The translations under genes and the position numbers were made by a program. This document shows, piece by piece, positions 1 through 9,520 of a stretch of DNA of 64,000 nucleotides. The notes beneath the pieces are model-generated. The model had not been told where the DNA came from, searched no databases, and was given only the letters and a program-made list of their open reading frames with translations. Source of the DNA: Neorhizobium galegae bv. orientalis str. HAMBI 540 (GTDB lineage Bacteria; Pseudomonadota; Alphaproteobacteria; Rhizobiales; Rhizobiaceae). Positions within the stretch are counted from its first letter, which is position 1. Every line of letters begins with the position of its first letter. The DNA lies in contig NZ_HG938354.1 of assembly GCF_000731315.1 (NCBI RefSeq), positions 1,054,001-1,118,000 of the forward strand, in the 5' to 3' direction.

Positions 1-198
1 GCCGTCCATTTCAATTGTGCCGGATGTCGGCTTGTAAACGCCTGACATTGTCTTGATCAGGGTCGATTTCCCGGCGCCGTTGTCTCCGAGGAGACAAAGC
101 ACCTCGCCTGCCCGCACTTCAAGCGAGATGTCGTGCAAGACGTCGATGGGACCGAAAGATTTGTTGACGCCTTCGAGTTTCAAAATCGGAGTGGCCAT
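1..198 (-). CDS. Sugar-type ABC transporter ATP-binding protein (N-terminal part, cut by window edge)
   Basis: The first 66 codons are visible; the rest lies outside the window. The start is the ATG at 198-196. The protein shows an ABC N-terminus ('[17 protein letters not shown]') and a Walker A motif GDNGAGKST. This pattern ([10 protein letters not shown], then SGVYKPTSG) is typical of ribose/xylose-type importers of the RbsA/carbohydrate-uptake-2 family. It would hydrolyse ATP on the cytoplasmic side of a sugar importer. The stop codon of the permease pseudogene is only about 9 nt upstream, so the two formed one operon. Because the permease is broken, this gene is probably no longer useful even if intact. 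Confidence 0.85.
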   Translation of the reverse strand, partial: MATPILKLEGVNKSFGPIDVLHDISLEVRAGEVLCLLGDNGAGKSTLIKTMSGVYKPTSGTIEMDG

Positions 199-795
199 GG
201 TTGCACCTCACTTCTTCTTGCTGCTGTAGGACAATGCCATCGTGCGGAACGTGTTGTTGAGCAGAACCGCGAGCAACATCAGTACACCGATGATAAGGCT
301 TGCCAGATTGGCATCGAAGGACGTGAAATAGATCCCCTGGTTGACGATCGCGAACGTGATTGTTCCCATGACCACACCAACGATCGAACCATATCCACCC
401 GTCAACAGGACGCCGCCCACGACCACGCTGATAATGGAATTGAAGATAAAAGAGCTACCTGACGAAACCTGAGCGGAATTGAACAGGATTGCCTGGCTGA
501 CGCCGACGAACGATGCCGACACGCTGCTCGCCACGAACAGTGAAACGGTTATCTTGTCCGTCGGTATGCCGGCATTCCTCGCGCCGACCTTGTCGCCTCC
601 CAATGCGAAGATCCAGTTCCCCGCTGGCGAGAAATGCAAGATGAACGTGTAGATCGCGGCGATCCCGATCCACCAGAAAATCGTAACCTGGAACATTCCG
701 CCGACGAATTCACCTAAAGCGTGTCGCTGTTTTTGCGATTCATGGTTCTCAAATCAGTCCATCGGTGATTCCCTTTGATGTGAAGGGAGATCGCC

Positions 796-1188
796 ATGGG
801 CAAGTCACATCCGATTGCGTTGCGTGAGCGTGTCGTAGCGTTTGTGGAAGAAGGCCATGGGCATCGGGAGGCCGCCCGGCATTTTCGGGTGTCGCCGCGT
901 TTCGTGAACGATCTGGTGATCCTGAAGCGCGAGACAGGTTCGCTTCTCCCCCGCCGGCAGGGGCACCTTGGCGGCGGTAAGCTTTCGGCACAGCACGCGT
1001 GGGTTGGAGAGCGGCTGGCACAGAATGGCGAACTGACGCTGGACGAGCTTTGCGTGGAACTTTGCGGACGTGGCGTCATCGTCCATCGCTCCAGTGTCGG
1101 ACGGCTTCTGCATCGGCTTGGGTTGAGCCATAAAAAAAAGCCTGCAGGCCGCCGAGCAGTTGCGCCCGGAGATCGCGCGGGCGCGTGA
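796..1188 (+). CDS. IS630-family transposase, first frame (DNA-binding half)
   Basis: A 130-residue frame starting 'MGKSHPIALRERVVAFVEEG' with the N-terminal helix-turn-helix typical of IS630 OrfA (HREAARHFRVSPRFVNDL) and a second winged helix region ending 'LLHRLGLSHKKK'. An A8 run followed by G (1132-1140, 'taaaaaaaag') sits where the first frame must hand over to the second. A ribosomal frameshift there would join the two halves, as in many IS630 elements. Without the shift the product ends in 'PGDRAGA'. Confidence 0.8.
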   Translation: MGKSHPIALRERVVAFVEEGHGHREAARHFRVSPRFVNDLVILKRETGSLLPRRQGHLGGGKLSAQHAWVGERLAQNGELTLDELCVELCGRGVIVHRSSVGRLLHRLGLSHKKKPAGRRAVAPGDRAGA

Positions 1189-1699
1189 ACTGTGGACCGC
1201 ACGGCGCAAGCCTTTCTTCAACAAAGGATTGGCCCGGCTGGTTTTTATCGACGAGACATCGACGAACACAAAGCTGACGAAGCGGTCGGGATGGTCTGCG
1301 CGAGGGCAGCGCTATCGAACGCATTCACCCTTCGGTTCGTGGAAATCCCAAACCTTCATCGCAATGAACGCCCGCATCTTCGAGGCGTGGATAGAGACCC
1401 AACTCGCGCCGAACCTGTCGCCTGGAGACGTCGTCATTCTCGACAATGTCGCCTTTCATAAGAGCGAACGGGCCGAAGAACTGGTCAGGGCAAAGGGAGC
1501 CTGGCTGCTGTTTCTGCCGCCCTATAGTCCCGACCTCAATCCCATAGAGATGGCCTTCTCAAAACTCAAGACGCTGCTGCGAAAGCGGGCTGCCCGCAGC
1601 TTCGATGCCATCACCCAAGCCCTCGGCGAAATCTGCAATCTCTTCTCCGTCACAGAATGCAGAAACTACTTCAAAGCCGCAGGATACGAGGCAGATTAA
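1160..1699 (+). CDS. IS630-family transposase, second frame (DDE catalytic half)
   Basis: This frame carries the DDE nuclease core of IS630 transposases: 'LVFIDETSTNTKLTKRSGW' (first Asp), 'VVILDNVAFHKS' (second Asp) and 'FLPPYSPDLNPIEMAFSKLK' (the PYSPDLNPIE motif with the Glu). The natural product is most likely an OrfA-OrfB fusion made by frameshifting at the A-run near 1132-1140, because the first ATG of this frame lies inside the overlap. It appears undamaged. Confidence 0.82.
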   Translation: MRPEIARARELWTARRKPFFNKGLARLVFIDETSTNTKLTKRSGWSARGQRYRTHSPFGSWKSQTFIAMNARIFEAWIETQLAPNLSPGDVVILDNVAFHKSERAEELVRAKGAWLLFLPPYSPDLNPIEMAFSKLKTLLRKRAARSFDAITQALGEICNLFSVTECRNYFKAAGYEAD

Positions 1700-2096
1700 A
1701 CGCGACACGCTTTAGAATCGCCTTCACGAATGGAGGCACGCTTACAGCCACGCTTGTCGTCCCAGTGATAAAAACCGAGAGACTGAGGGTAAGGCCCGCG
1801 ACTGCAAACAGAGTACCAAGCGTCACGATCAAGGATGGGACCGACGTCTTGAGAACGAGCACTCCGTTGATCAGTCCTACGATAATTCCAAGAAGCAGGG
1901 CGGTGGCGATCCCGGCCCAGACCGGGAAGCCGTAGTAACCAGTGATGATCGCAAAAATCATGGATCCAGCCGGGATCATCGAGCCAATTGAGATGTCGAG
2001 TTCGCCTGCGATCATGAGCAGCCCTGTTGGTTTCCACGCGGAACTGAGCCGGTTTTTCCACCGAGAAGTGAGCCACCTCTAAGTATGGTTTTCTGA

Positions 2097-2891
2097 TCAG
2101 GCTTTGGTCAATGGGTTGGCCTTTTCTCCTCTCTTTTGTGCCGCGGCGGCCGAGCTGGCTTTGAAGCGGAAGCTGTCGTTCCCGGTTTCCAGGATATGGC
2201 AACGGTGGGTCAGACGGTCGAGCAGAGCGGTCGTCATCTTGGCATCGCCAAAGACGGTCGCCCATTCGCTGAAGCTGAGGTTGGTGGTGATGATGACGCT
2301 GGTGCGCTCGTAGAGCTTGCTCAGCAGATGGAAGAGCAGCGCTCCGCCTGAAGCACTGAACGGAAGGTATCCGAGTTCGTCGAGGATCAGCAGATCGAGG
2401 CGAACCAGCGTCTCGGCGATCTGGCCTGCCTTGCCTTTGGCCTTCTCCTGCTCGAGAGCGTTGACCAGTTCGATGGTCGAGAAGAAGCGGACCTTTCGGC
2501 GGTGATGCTCGATCGCCTGGACGCCGAGGGCGGTCGCGATATGTGTTTTTCCTGTGCCCGGCCCGCCGACGAGCACGATATTCTGCGCTCCATCCATGAA
2601 CTCGCATCGGTGCAGTTGGCGCACTGTCGCCTCGTTGATCTCGCTCGCGGCAAAGTCGAACCCTGAGGAGTCCTTGTAGGCCGGGAAACGGGCGGCCTTC
2701 ATGTGATAGGCGATCGAACGAACCTCTCGCTCGGCCATTTCGGCTTTCAGCAACTGGGACAGGATCGGCACGGCCGCCTCGAAAGCCGGAGCTCCTTGCT
2801 CGATCAGGTCCGTTACAGCCTGGGCCATGCCATACATCTTCAGGCTCCGGAGCATGATGACGACGGCGGCGCTGGCGGGATCATGACGCAT
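2097..2891 (-). CDS. istB: IS21 helper ATPase IstB
   Basis: IstB is the AAA+ ATPase that loads target DNA for the IstA transposase. Starting at the ATG at 2891 ('[11 protein letters not shown]') gives 264 residues, close to the family length. A longer in-frame start exists upstream, but it would overlap istA extensively. Visible motifs are Walker A '[12 protein letters not shown]', Walker B '[11 protein letters not shown]' and a sensor region '[13 protein letters not shown]'. It overlaps the end of istA by about 11 nt, the usual translational coupling. Intact. Confidence 0.9.
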   Translation of the reverse strand: MRHDPASAAVVIMLRSLKMYGMAQAVTDLIEQGAPAFEAAVPILSQLLKAEMAEREVRSIAYHMKAARFPAYKDSSGFDFAASEINEATVRQLHRCEFMDGAQNIVLVGGPGTGKTHIATALGVQAIEHHRRKVRFFSTIELVNALEQEKAKGKAGQIAETLVRLDLLILDELGYLPFSASGGALLFHLLSKLYERTSVIITTNLSFSEWATVFGDAKMTTALLDRLTHRCHILETGNDSFRFKASSAAAAQKRGEKANPLTKA

Positions 2892-4401
2892 GGCGACCTC
2901 CCACGATCTGGACACGCAAGCCATCGTAGCGCTCGACGTTGGCCTTGGGTTCGCGCAGCAAGGTCAGCGCCTGTGGCGTATCGATGTCAGGACCGTCGAT
3001 CGTCTTGCCGTCGATCAACCGGTGCAGCAGGTTCAGCACATGCGTTTTGGTCGCCACGCCCGCATCCAGGGCCAGTTCCACAGCGCGGAGGATGGCCTGT
3101 TCGTCGTGATGAAGAACGAGAGCAAGGATATCGGCCATCTCACGATCACCACCAGGGCGGCGAAGCATCTGGTCCTGCAATTGCCGAAAGGCCAATGGCA
3201 ATTCCAGGAAGGGCGCCCCATTGCGCAGGGCACCGGGCTTGCGTTGGATGACCGCAAGGTAATGCCGCCAGTCGTAAATCGTTCGCGGTGGTTTGTCGTG
3301 ACTGCGCTCGATCACCCGCGGATGTTCGCAGAGGATATTTCCTTCGGCCGCAACGACCAGCCGCTCGGGATAGATCCGCAGGCTGACGGGCCGGTTCGCA
3401 AAAGACGCAGGCACGCTGTAACGATTACGCTCGAAGGTGATCAGGCATGTCGGTGAGACCCGCTTGCTCTGCTCGACGAAGCCGTCAAACGCGGTAGGCA
3501 ATGCCATCAACGCCGCCCGCTCATCAGCCCAAGCATCTGCAATCGTGCCGGGCAAAGTGCCATGCGGTGTCTCGTGCCACAGGTTTTGGCAATGCTGCTC
3601 CAGCCAGGCGTTCAACGCCGGTAGATCTGGAAAGTCCGGCATCTGTTGCCACAGCCGCGGTCGGGCATCCTGAACGTTCTTCTCGACCTGTCCCTTCTCC
3701 CAGCCTGCGGCGGGATTGCAGAACTCGGGCGCAAAGACGTAGTGGTTCGTCATCGCCTGGAAGCGGACGTTGACCTGCCGTTCCTTGCCGCGGCCAACAC
3801 GATCGACCGCGGTCTTCATGTTATCATAGATGCCGCGACCAGGTACGCCGCCGAACACGCGGAACCCGTGCCAGTGAGCGTCAAACAGCATCTCGTGCGT
3901 CTGCAGCAGGTAAGCTCTGACCAGAAAGGCGCGACTGTGTGATAGCTTGATATGGGCGACCTGAAGCTTCGTGCGCTCGCCGCCGATTACGGCATAGTCC
4001 TCACTCCAATCGAACTGGAATGCTTCACCTGGGCGGAAAGACAGCGGAACGAATATGCCGCGGCCCGCTGTCTGCTGCTCAGTCCGCCAGTTACGGGCGA
4101 ACGCGGCGACCCGGCCATAGGAGCCGGTAAAGCCGAGAACCACCAGATCGGCATGAAGCTGCTTCAGCGTTCGGCGCTGCTTGCGCGACCTTCCGGCCTC
4201 GGTCTTCAACCAGCCAGCCAGTTTGTCGGCAAAAGGATCAAGCTTGCTCGGTCGTTCCGGTACCGTGAACGTCGGCTCGATCGTACCGGCACTCAAATAC
4301 TTTGCGATCGTGTTGCGTGACAGCCCAGTGCGCCGGCTGATCTCGCGGATCGACTGCTTCTCGCGCAGCGCCATCCGACGGATGATGTTTAAAAGTCCCA
4401 T
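2881..4401 (-). CDS. istA: IS21 transposase IstA
   Basis: The start at 4401 ('[17 protein letters not shown]') is preferred over the longer frame because family members begin just before the helix-turn-helix '[20 protein letters not shown]'. The DDE integrase core is visible: '[10 protein letters not shown]' (first Asp), '[10 protein letters not shown]' (second Asp) and '[11 protein letters not shown]' (Glu region). About 506 residues, usual for IstA. Intact, and followed by istB in an overlapping arrangement. Confidence 0.9.
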   Translation of the reverse strand: MGLLNIIRRMALREKQSIREISRRTGLSRNTIAKYLSAGTIEPTFTVPERPSKLDPFADKLAGWLKTEAGRSRKQRRTLKQLHADLVVLGFTGSYGRVAAFARNWRTEQQTAGRGIFVPLSFRPGEAFQFDWSEDYAVIGGERTKLQVAHIKLSHSRAFLVRAYLLQTHEMLFDAHWHGFRVFGGVPGRGIYDNMKTAVDRVGRGKERQVNVRFQAMTNHYVFAPEFCNPAAGWEKGQVEKNVQDARPRLWQQMPDFPDLPALNAWLEQHCQNLWHETPHGTLPGTIADAWADERAALMALPTAFDGFVEQSKRVSPTCLITFERNRYSVPASFANRPVSLRIYPERLVVAAEGNILCEHPRVIERSHDKPPRTIYDWRHYLAVIQRKPGALRNGAPFLELPLAFRQLQDQMLRRPGGDREMADILALVLHHDEQAILRAVELALDAGVATKTHVLNLLHRLIDGKTIDGPDIDTPQALTLLREPKANVERYDGLRVQIVGGRHAS

Positions 4402-4456
4402 GTGGATCACTCCGTTGCCCCCGTCGCTCTCCGCGTTGGGGGAAGGTTCACATGGC

Positions 4457-6154
4457 TCAATTCTCAATGGAAATTATGCGCCTAACCGGCTCAGTTCTGC
4501 GTGGAAACCAACACGCGGCAACCGATATCGCCACCGCCTTGATCCTCTTCCATTCCCAAGGCAAGAGCTCACGCAGGCGGGAGACGGGAAGATCTGCGAC
4601 GCGCGTCAGCACATCTGCGAGCCAAGCCTTCGGGTCGATGTCGTTGAGGCGGGCCGTCGTAATAAGGGTCAGCATGATGGCCGCCCGGTCGGCGCCCCGC
4701 TCGGATCCGGCGAAGCTCCAGTTCTTTCTTCCACATGCAACCCCGCGCAGGGCTCTTTCCGCCGCGTTATTCGTCATGCAGATCCTGCCGTCGTCGGCGT
4801 ATCTGGCAAAGTCGGCCCAGCGCGACAGCATATAGTTGATGGGTTCAATAACCGGTGAGGATCGCGACAGGCCTTCGAGTTCCAGCCTGAACCAAGCCTC
4901 CAGTTCGTCAAGCAGCGGCTTGCTCTTTTCCTGGCGCACGGCAAGGCGCTCTTCGGCGCTTTTGCCGTTGATGTCGCGCTCGATGTCAAACAGCGCATCG
5001 ATGCGTTTGACCGCTTCCAACGCCGTCGCAGAGACAGGCCGCAAGCCCTTGCCCCGCCGGGCACTGCGAGAGACGTCGGCCAACTCGAAGAACTTTCGCC
5101 GCGCATGGGCAAAACAGAAGGCTGGCGTTACCGGGATTTGTTTCCTGCTCCGGTCGAAGAGCGGATTGAAGCCATTGTAGCAATCGGCCTGCAGGATGCC
5201 GGTGAACTCGGCCAAATGTCGTTGCGGATGTTCGCCACGCCGGTCGCTGGAGGCGTAGAAGACGGCAGCCGGCGGCGCAAGCCCGCCAAATGGCCGGTCG
5301 TCGCAAACGTAAGTCCATATGCGGCCGGTAATGCACTGCCCCTTGGCGAGGATCGGGATGGTGGTGTCGTCGCCGTGGAGGCGCTCGGCCGCAAACACGT
5401 GGGTTTCGATCATATCGAAGAGTGGCTTGACGGCGGCGCTGACGTAGCCAACCTGGTCGGCGAGCGTCTGGGTAGACAGATCAATCCCCTCGCTGCGGAA
5501 CCGGCGACTTTGGCGGTTCAGGGGCTGATGCTCGGAGAATTTGTCGAAGACGATGGTGGAAAGAAGGTTGGGGCCAAGGAAGCCGCGCGCCGTGGCATGG
5601 AAAGGCGCCGGCGCCTGGCTGATGCAGCCACAGTCCCGGCAGGTAAATTTCTCCCGGACGGTTTCGACGATCTTGAAGCGGCGCGGGACCTCCTCCAGCG
5701 TCTCGGTAGTATCCTCACCAAGCTTCGACAGACGCTCGCTGCCACAATGGGTGCAGGCGGTCGGCGCGTCGACGACGAGACGTTCGCGCTCAATATTTTC
5801 TGGCCAGGGTTTGCGCACCGGGCGCTTGCGGGTGAAGGCACGAACGGTCTGTGTTTTCGCTGAGGCCGCCTCTGACGCAAGCTCATCCTCGGTCGCATCA
5901 GCGACCAGTTCCTCAAGCTGCAATTCCATCTGGTCGATCAGCCGCTGGGTGCGCTCCCGGCTCGGACCGTGTTTGTCGCGTTCCAACTTGGCGATCAGCA
6001 ATTGCAGATGGGCGTTGAGCGCCTCAATGCCGGAAAGTTTTGCTTTTGCACTGCTCGCTTCAGCCTCAGCGCGTATCCGCGCCTCGCGTTCCGCCAGCAA
6101 CGCGGCGTGGGCGCTGGCAAGATCGTCCGGCAGTGAGAGAGGCGGTAACGACAT
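4457..6154 (-). CDS. tnpC: IS66-family transposase TnpC (stop codon replaced by IS21 sequence)
   Basis: The catalytic transposase of IS66. Visible are the N-terminal coiled-coil region with 'LIAKLERDKHGPSRERTQRL', a zinc-binding region 'ACTHCGSERLSKLGEDTTETLE...CRDC', and the DDE domain ('LHGDDTTIPILAKG', 'LQADCYNGFNPLF', 'CMTNNAAERALRG'). Copy 2 ends 'ISVAA' stop. Here IS21 inserted right at the stop, so the frame continues about 18 residues into the IS21 end ('CWFPRRTEPVRR...'). The protein is otherwise complete and could still be active in trans. Confidence 0.88.
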   Translation of the reverse strand: MSLPPLSLPDDLASAHAALLAEREARIRAEAEASSAKAKLSGIEALNAHLQLLIAKLERDKHGPSRERTQRLIDQMELQLEELVADATEDELASEAASAKTQTVRAFTRKRPVRKPWPENIERERLVVDAPTACTHCGSERLSKLGEDTTETLEEVPRRFKIVETVREKFTCRDCGCISQAPAPFHATARGFLGPNLLSTIVFDKFSEHQPLNRQSRRFRSEGIDLSTQTLADQVGYVSAAVKPLFDMIETHVFAAERLHGDDTTIPILAKGQCITGRIWTYVCDDRPFGGLAPPAAVFYASSDRRGEHPQRHLAEFTGILQADCYNGFNPLFDRSRKQIPVTPAFCFAHARRKFFELADVSRSARRGKGLRPVSATALEAVKRIDALFDIERDINGKSAEERLAVRQEKSKPLLDELEAWFRLELEGLSRSSPVIEPINYMLSRWADFARYADDGRICMTNNAAERALRGVACGRKNWSFAGSERGADRAAIMLTLITTARLNDIDPKAWLADVLTRVADLPVSRLRELLPWEWKRIKAVAISVAACWFPRRTEPVRRIISIEN

Positions 6155-6201
6155 GCTGTCATAGAAGCATATTTATCCAACAAATTCAATGCAAAAGACG
6201 T

Positions 6202-6553
6202 TCAAACCCGCGTCGGGCGCCAGGTTTCCTGAGGGGCTCTCCAGTCAATTCCGGACAGCAAATAAGAAAGCTGCGCCGGCGTGATTGCCACCGCGCCGCC
6301 CTCTACATTCGGCCAGATAAACCGGCCGCGTTCCAATTTTTTCGTGAACAGGCATGCGCCCTGGCCATCATGCCAGATCAATTTTATCAGATCACCTCGG
6401 CGGCCCCCGGAAACAGAACAAATGACCGGCCAGCGGGTCATGCTTCAAAACTTCCTGCACCCGAAGGGCTAGCGAAGGAAAGCCGCACCGCATGTCTGTA
6501 TGTCCGGTCGACAACCAAACCTTGACACCCGTTCCCATCGGAAACGGGTTCAT
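6202..6553 (-). pseudogene. tnpB: IS66 accessory gene tnpB with a +1 frameshift
   Basis: The reading frame begins at the ATG overlapping the tnpA stop ('MNPFPMGTGVKVWLSTGHTD'), proceeds to 'GHLFCFRG' and then hits a stop because of one extra G in a run of five. The rest of the family domain ('RRGDLIKLIWHDGQGACLF', 'ERGRFIWP') continues in the next frame to 6202. The same extra G is in copy 2. TnpB is an IS66 accessory protein of unclear biochemical role. Confidence 0.72.
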
Positions 6554-6978
6554 CGCAACGTCTCCAGACCCCGCATAATCCGCAGCAGGACGTCCACGTC
6601 GACATCCCGACCGACGATCACACGCCGGTCGTTCGCACTCACCACCTCCATGCGACCGTGGTCGCTGACAGGCGGCGGCACAGCGACAGTCGCCGCAGGT
6701 GGCGTGTTCGCAACAACCGGCTCGGCAACAACGATCGCTGGAACAAACCCGTTTGTCGAGCGGTGGACAAGCCGTCCTTCCCGGGCGGCCCTGCGCCAGG
6801 CATTCAACTGCCAGCGCGTGATCCCATGACGCTGCGCCGTGGCCGTCACCTGCCGCGGGCCGTTATAACTCTCAGCCACAATCGCCAGCTTCGCTTCATC
6901 CGTGAAACGCCGGCGACGCCCGCTATCGACAATCTCCATCCGGCTGAAATGCCCGGTGAGATCATTCATCAAGTCCAT
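6550..6978 (-). CDS. tnpA: IS66 accessory protein TnpA
   Basis: A 142-residue protein with the IS66 OrfA helix-turn-helix ('RRRFTDEAKLAIVAESYNG', 'VTATAQRHGITRWQLNAWRR') and a C-terminal tail ending 'RIMRGLETLR'. It is a probable DNA-binding protein needed for IS66 transposition. It overlaps the tnpB start by 4 nt (ATGA). Identical to the copy at 46977-47405. Confidence 0.85.
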   Translation of the reverse strand: MDLMNDLTGHFSRMEIVDSGRRRRFTDEAKLAIVAESYNGPRQVTATAQRHGITRWQLNAWRRAAREGRLVHRSTNGFVPAIVVAEPVVANTPPAATVAVPPPVSDHGRMEVVSANDRRVIVGRDVDVDVLLRIMRGLETLR

Positions 6979-7066
6979 GTGTGAAGCACCGTCTATATTG
7001 CCGTCTATATAGACAGAGCATCCACACTCTTACTCACTCAACAATGCGGCCCAACTCGGATGCGTA

Positions 7067-7324
7067 CTATACATGGCCGCAACCGACCTGTTTACCGGAA
7101 CCGATCGTATCCTTGACTCGCAGGAGCCATCCATACATGGCAGCACGGGCGATATCGGCGGCGCCACCAACGCCGACCGAGGCGATCACCGCGCCGTGCC
7201 AGAACGCGTTTCGCTTAGCAGCCTTGCGGGCCGTCGCCTCGTGCGCTTTCAGGTCGGCGCGGCGGGCGTCCGAAATCCTCGTGCGCTTTTCATTGCAGGC
7301 CACGCGAAAGTGCTCGCGGTTCAC
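7067..7324 (-). CDS. Hypothetical protein, C-terminus set by the IS66 junction
   Basis: An 85-residue frame starting 'MNREHFRVACNEKRTRISD' with a charged N-terminus and a small/hydrophobic middle ('FWHGAVIASVGVGGAADIARAAMYG') that could be one membrane helix. Its stop codon uses the last base of the IS66 element, so the original protein was probably longer. I do not recognise a family. It lies downstream of the noeT-like gene on the same strand, about 50 nt away. Confidence 0.35.
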   Translation of the reverse strand: MNREHFRVACNEKRTRISDARRADLKAHEATARKAAKRNAFWHGAVIASVGVGGAADIARAAMYGWLLRVKDTIGSGKQVGCGHV

Positions 7325-7371
7325 TCCGCCTAGAAAATTCGTCTTGAAACAGAGTCTATCTCGAAAATGCT

Positions 7372-9291
7372 CTAACGAGCAGCCCTGATCAGTCTCTCAG
7401 CAAGTCCTGTCTTTCGAGCGATGATCTCTGATCCCTGATAGGAAAGGTGGCCGCTGTCCCGGTAGAGGAATTTACCATCGATCTCAGTTCTGCATTTTGT
7501 GTCGTCGCAGAGAAAGTCGTGGTAAGAGACAACCTCGACGTCAGCTTTCACGGCGACCTGGTTTAAGAGATCGAGAGTGCGGGATCGCATCCGGCGGTAA
7601 TCGATGACATCGATTTTGCAATCACTGTGCCGCCCGAGCATAAGACCTCCACTCACCTTTCGCTCAAGGCAATCGCCGATATCGAAGCCTGCGACTGGCG
7701 GGGGAGCAACTATGACCACTCGCCTGCCCAAAGCACGAACTGCCTCGACGAGAGACTTGATACCCTCAATGGCTTCATCTACCGAAGTTTCAACTTCCGT
7801 GAATGTCCCGTCACGCCTCTTAAGCAGCATGAAGTCTTTGGAGTCAGGGGCGTCAAATGGACTCGAAATGACAACGGTCCTTATCTCCGGCCGATTTTTC
7901 AGGATATCCAAAACACTGTCATTGAAGCGGATACAGTCCTCACCGGAGGAGGGAGACAGTGCGCGCTTGGAGAAGGCAGCAACGCCGATGGCGGGGGAGC
8001 ACCCGCTCATTGTGAGCTGAGCCAGGCCGGCCTCTCCGACCGTTTTGGCCAAGCCAGAAACCAGTGCCATGGCAAATGAATCGCCCCAGACCAGCAATTC
8101 GGGGCTGTCCGTCGTCTGGCAAGCCTCCGGGATGCCCTGAGGACGCGATCCAGATGTGAGATCACATGCCCTTGCCAGGCCGTAATTGATCCGTCGGCTC
8201 TCGGAAAAGCCACCCTTACTTTCGGCTGCGCCAATGTCGACTGACAGTGCGAAGCCGAGAAGAACCGTTGCGGCAACGAGTCCTGAGGCCATCCGTCCAC
8301 GAGATGCAACGAATCCCTGCTGGAACGGCTTTTCCACGAAACGGTGAAGAACTAAGCTCGCTACAACTGAGAAGGCAACGGCCGCATAGATCGCAAGCGC
8401 AGGAGGCTCTTCCAGCCAAGCAGCCCGCACATATACAAGCACCGGCCAATGGATCAGATAGAGCGAGTACGAGATATCCCCAATCCTTGCCATGCTTCGA
8501 ACCGCCACATTATCCCTGCTGGGCGACAGCAGGAGGATCAGGGTTGCCAAGCAGACCAAAGCGGCATCCACGATCGGGTTCTGCAAACCAGAAGGTCCAA
8601 AGGGAATAAGGAGGATAAGCACGAGCGCCGGGAGGCGCAGCGCCGCAAACTTGGCAGCCACGCGAGCGCTGGCGGGAAGCAATGCCCCGAGTGAACCAAT
8701 CGCTATTTCCCAAAAGCGGGTCGGCAAAAGATAAAATGCAGCGGATGGGTCGCGAAAGGCCACGTAGAGACACAGCGCCAGGCTGGCAACCAGGAGCGAA
8801 CTAACGGCTGTGAGCCACCATCTCTTGGGAGCCAAGGCCAAGAAAGCAGGAAGCAGCAGATAACACTGTTCTTCGACAGCGAGCGACCAGAAATGCAGGA
8901 GAGGCTTCGTTTCGGCGGATCCGCCGAAATAGTCCGCCTGAGTCCAGAGAACGATGTTGCTGGTGAATGTGAGCGCCCCGAGGACCTGAGTTCGGAAGTC
9001 CCCCAGGCCCACATCTGTCAGGAAGAAGGGTGCAGCGATCGTCGTGAGCGCAATGACCACATAGGCGGCGGGCAACAGACGCTTCGCACGACGATAATAG
9101 AATTCCCAAAAGCTGAACCGTGCCTGCTCAAGCTCGGTAGAGATGAGGCCGGTGATCAGAAAGCCCGAAATTACGAAGAAAATATCAACGCCGAGATAAC
9201 CAAACGGCGCGACTTGGGTATGATAAAAGACAACCAGCAGGGCAGATAGACCCCGCAAGGCATGGACATCGGCTCGAAAGTCTCGCGGCAT
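7372..9291 (-). CDS. noeT: Membrane O-acyltransferase with SGNH domain, NoeT-like (Nod factor acetylation candidate)
   Basis: A 639-residue OafA/YrhL-type acyltransferase. The N-terminal half (residues about 1-350) is the acyltransferase-3 membrane domain: 'LRGLSALLVVFYHTQ' with the conserved His, 'GVDIFFVISGFLIT', 'YYRRAKRLLPA', 'HFWSLAVEEQCYLLLP' and about ten hydrophobic helices. The C-terminal half is an SGNH-type domain: 'ELLVWGDSFAMALVSG' (catalytic Ser block) and 'DSGHLSYQGSE' (Asp/His block). Such fusions transfer acetyl groups to extracytoplasmic or cell-surface sugars. A nod box lies 230 nt upstream in the correct orientation, so it should be NodD-controlled and modify the Nod factor. 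N. galegae has a nodulation acetyltransferase named noeT. The symbol rests on gene content and context, without sequence comparison. Confidence 0.7.
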   Translation of the reverse strand: MPRDFRADVHALRGLSALLVVFYHTQVAPFGYLGVDIFFVISGFLITGLISTELEQARFSFWEFYYRRAKRLLPAAYVVIALTTIAAPFFLTDVGLGDFRTQVLGALTFTSNIVLWTQADYFGGSAETKPLLHFWSLAVEEQCYLLLPAFLALAPKRWWLTAVSSLLVASLALCLYVAFRDPSAAFYLLPTRFWEIAIGSLGALLPASARVAAKFAALRLPALVLILLIPFGPSGLQNPIVDAALVCLATLILLLSPSRDNVAVRSMARIGDISYSLYLIHWPVLVYVRAAWLEEPPALAIYAAVAFSVVASLVLHRFVEKPFQQGFVASRGRMASGLVAATVLLGFALSVDIGAAESKGGFSESRRINYGLARACDLTSGSRPQGIPEACQTTDSPELLVWGDSFAMALVSGLAKTVGEAGLAQLTMSGCSPAIGVAAFSKRALSPSSGEDCIRFNDSVLDILKNRPEIRTVVISSPFDAPDSKDFMLLKRRDGTFTEVETSVDEAIEGIKSLVEAVRALGRRVVIVAPPPVAGFDIGDCLERKVSGGLMLGRHSDCKIDVIDYRRMRSRTLDLLNQVAVKADVEVVSYHDFLCDDTKCRTEIDGKFLYRDSGHLSYQGSEIIARKTGLAERLIRAAR

Positions 9292-9520
9292 AGAAGACCT
9301 GATGAATTTCCCGGCTTAACTGGATGAACTAAGACCTTAGACACGTTGGTCAGCCGCAGGAATCCGCAGCAACGATGTGAAAAGGTGCCCTTCTAGAAAC
9401 ATTCGCTGGATCGATTTCGGCCGATTTGCCGCACTCGCCCATAACTAAGAAATCGTCGGCAGCAGGCGCCGGCGTACTTGCTTTCAGTCAATTGTTGTTC
9501 TTCTAATGGAGCATGCCCGC

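Larger units (their letters stand above)
715..1714 (+). mobile_element. IS630-family insertion sequence
   Basis: The ends are inverted: TAAAGCGTGTCGC at 715 and its complement GCGACACGCTTTA ending at 1714. The outermost TA on each side is the target duplication typical of IS630/Tc1-mariner elements. It contains two overlapping transposase frames. The insertion splits a permease gene cleanly, since deleting the element restores the frame. Confidence 0.88.
208..2024 (-). pseudogene. Sugar ABC transporter permease, interrupted by IS630 and truncated by IS21
   Basis: Two pieces of one membrane permease read on the minus strand. The upstream piece (about 2024-1713) begins inside the protein at 'GLLMIAGELDISIGSM', matching the conserved loop of RbsC/XylH-type permeases, and runs to 'VKAIL'. 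The downstream piece (714-208) begins 'GEFVGGMFQVTIFWW' and ends 'SSKKK'. If the IS630 element and one TA copy are removed, the reading frame rejoins exactly. The N-terminal portion is missing because the IS21 element starts at 2025. The visible part is hydrophobic with several transmembrane segments (e.g. 'IISVVVGGVLLTGGYGSIVG', close to the family signature). It would have transported a sugar together with the ATPase at 1-198. Now non-functional. Confidence 0.85.
2025..4513 (-). mobile_element. IS21-family insertion sequence
   Basis: Near-perfect terminal inverted repeats of about 28 nt start TGTTGGTTTCCACGC: one at 2025, the complement ending at 4513, with one mismatch. It contains istA and istB in the usual overlapping order. 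The left flank is the sugar permease and the right flank is an IS66 element cut at its last transposase codon. No direct target repeat is visible, so a deletion or recombination probably followed insertion. Confidence 0.88.
4514..7067 (-). mobile_element. IS66-family element, copy 1 (truncated by IS21)
   Basis: This copy is the reverse complement of the element at 46888-49716 and appears identical over the shared length (translated frames are the same). The outer end at 7067 reads inward GTACGCATCCGAG, the same terminus as copy 2. The other end is missing: IS21 cut it at 4513/4514, removing about 275 bp with the DUF6429 accessory gene and the second terminal repeat. Contains tnpA, tnpB (frameshifted) and tnpC. 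Confidence 0.9.

Noticed and set aside
1696..2607. 303-codon minus-strand frame crossing the IS21 end
   Set aside because: It runs out of frame through istB and the permease; composition is arginine-rich nonsense.
5105..5863. 252-codon plus-strand frame opposite the IS66 transposase (also at 48092-48850)
   Set aside because: It lies antisense to tnpC, has no family resemblance, and is explained by high G+C.
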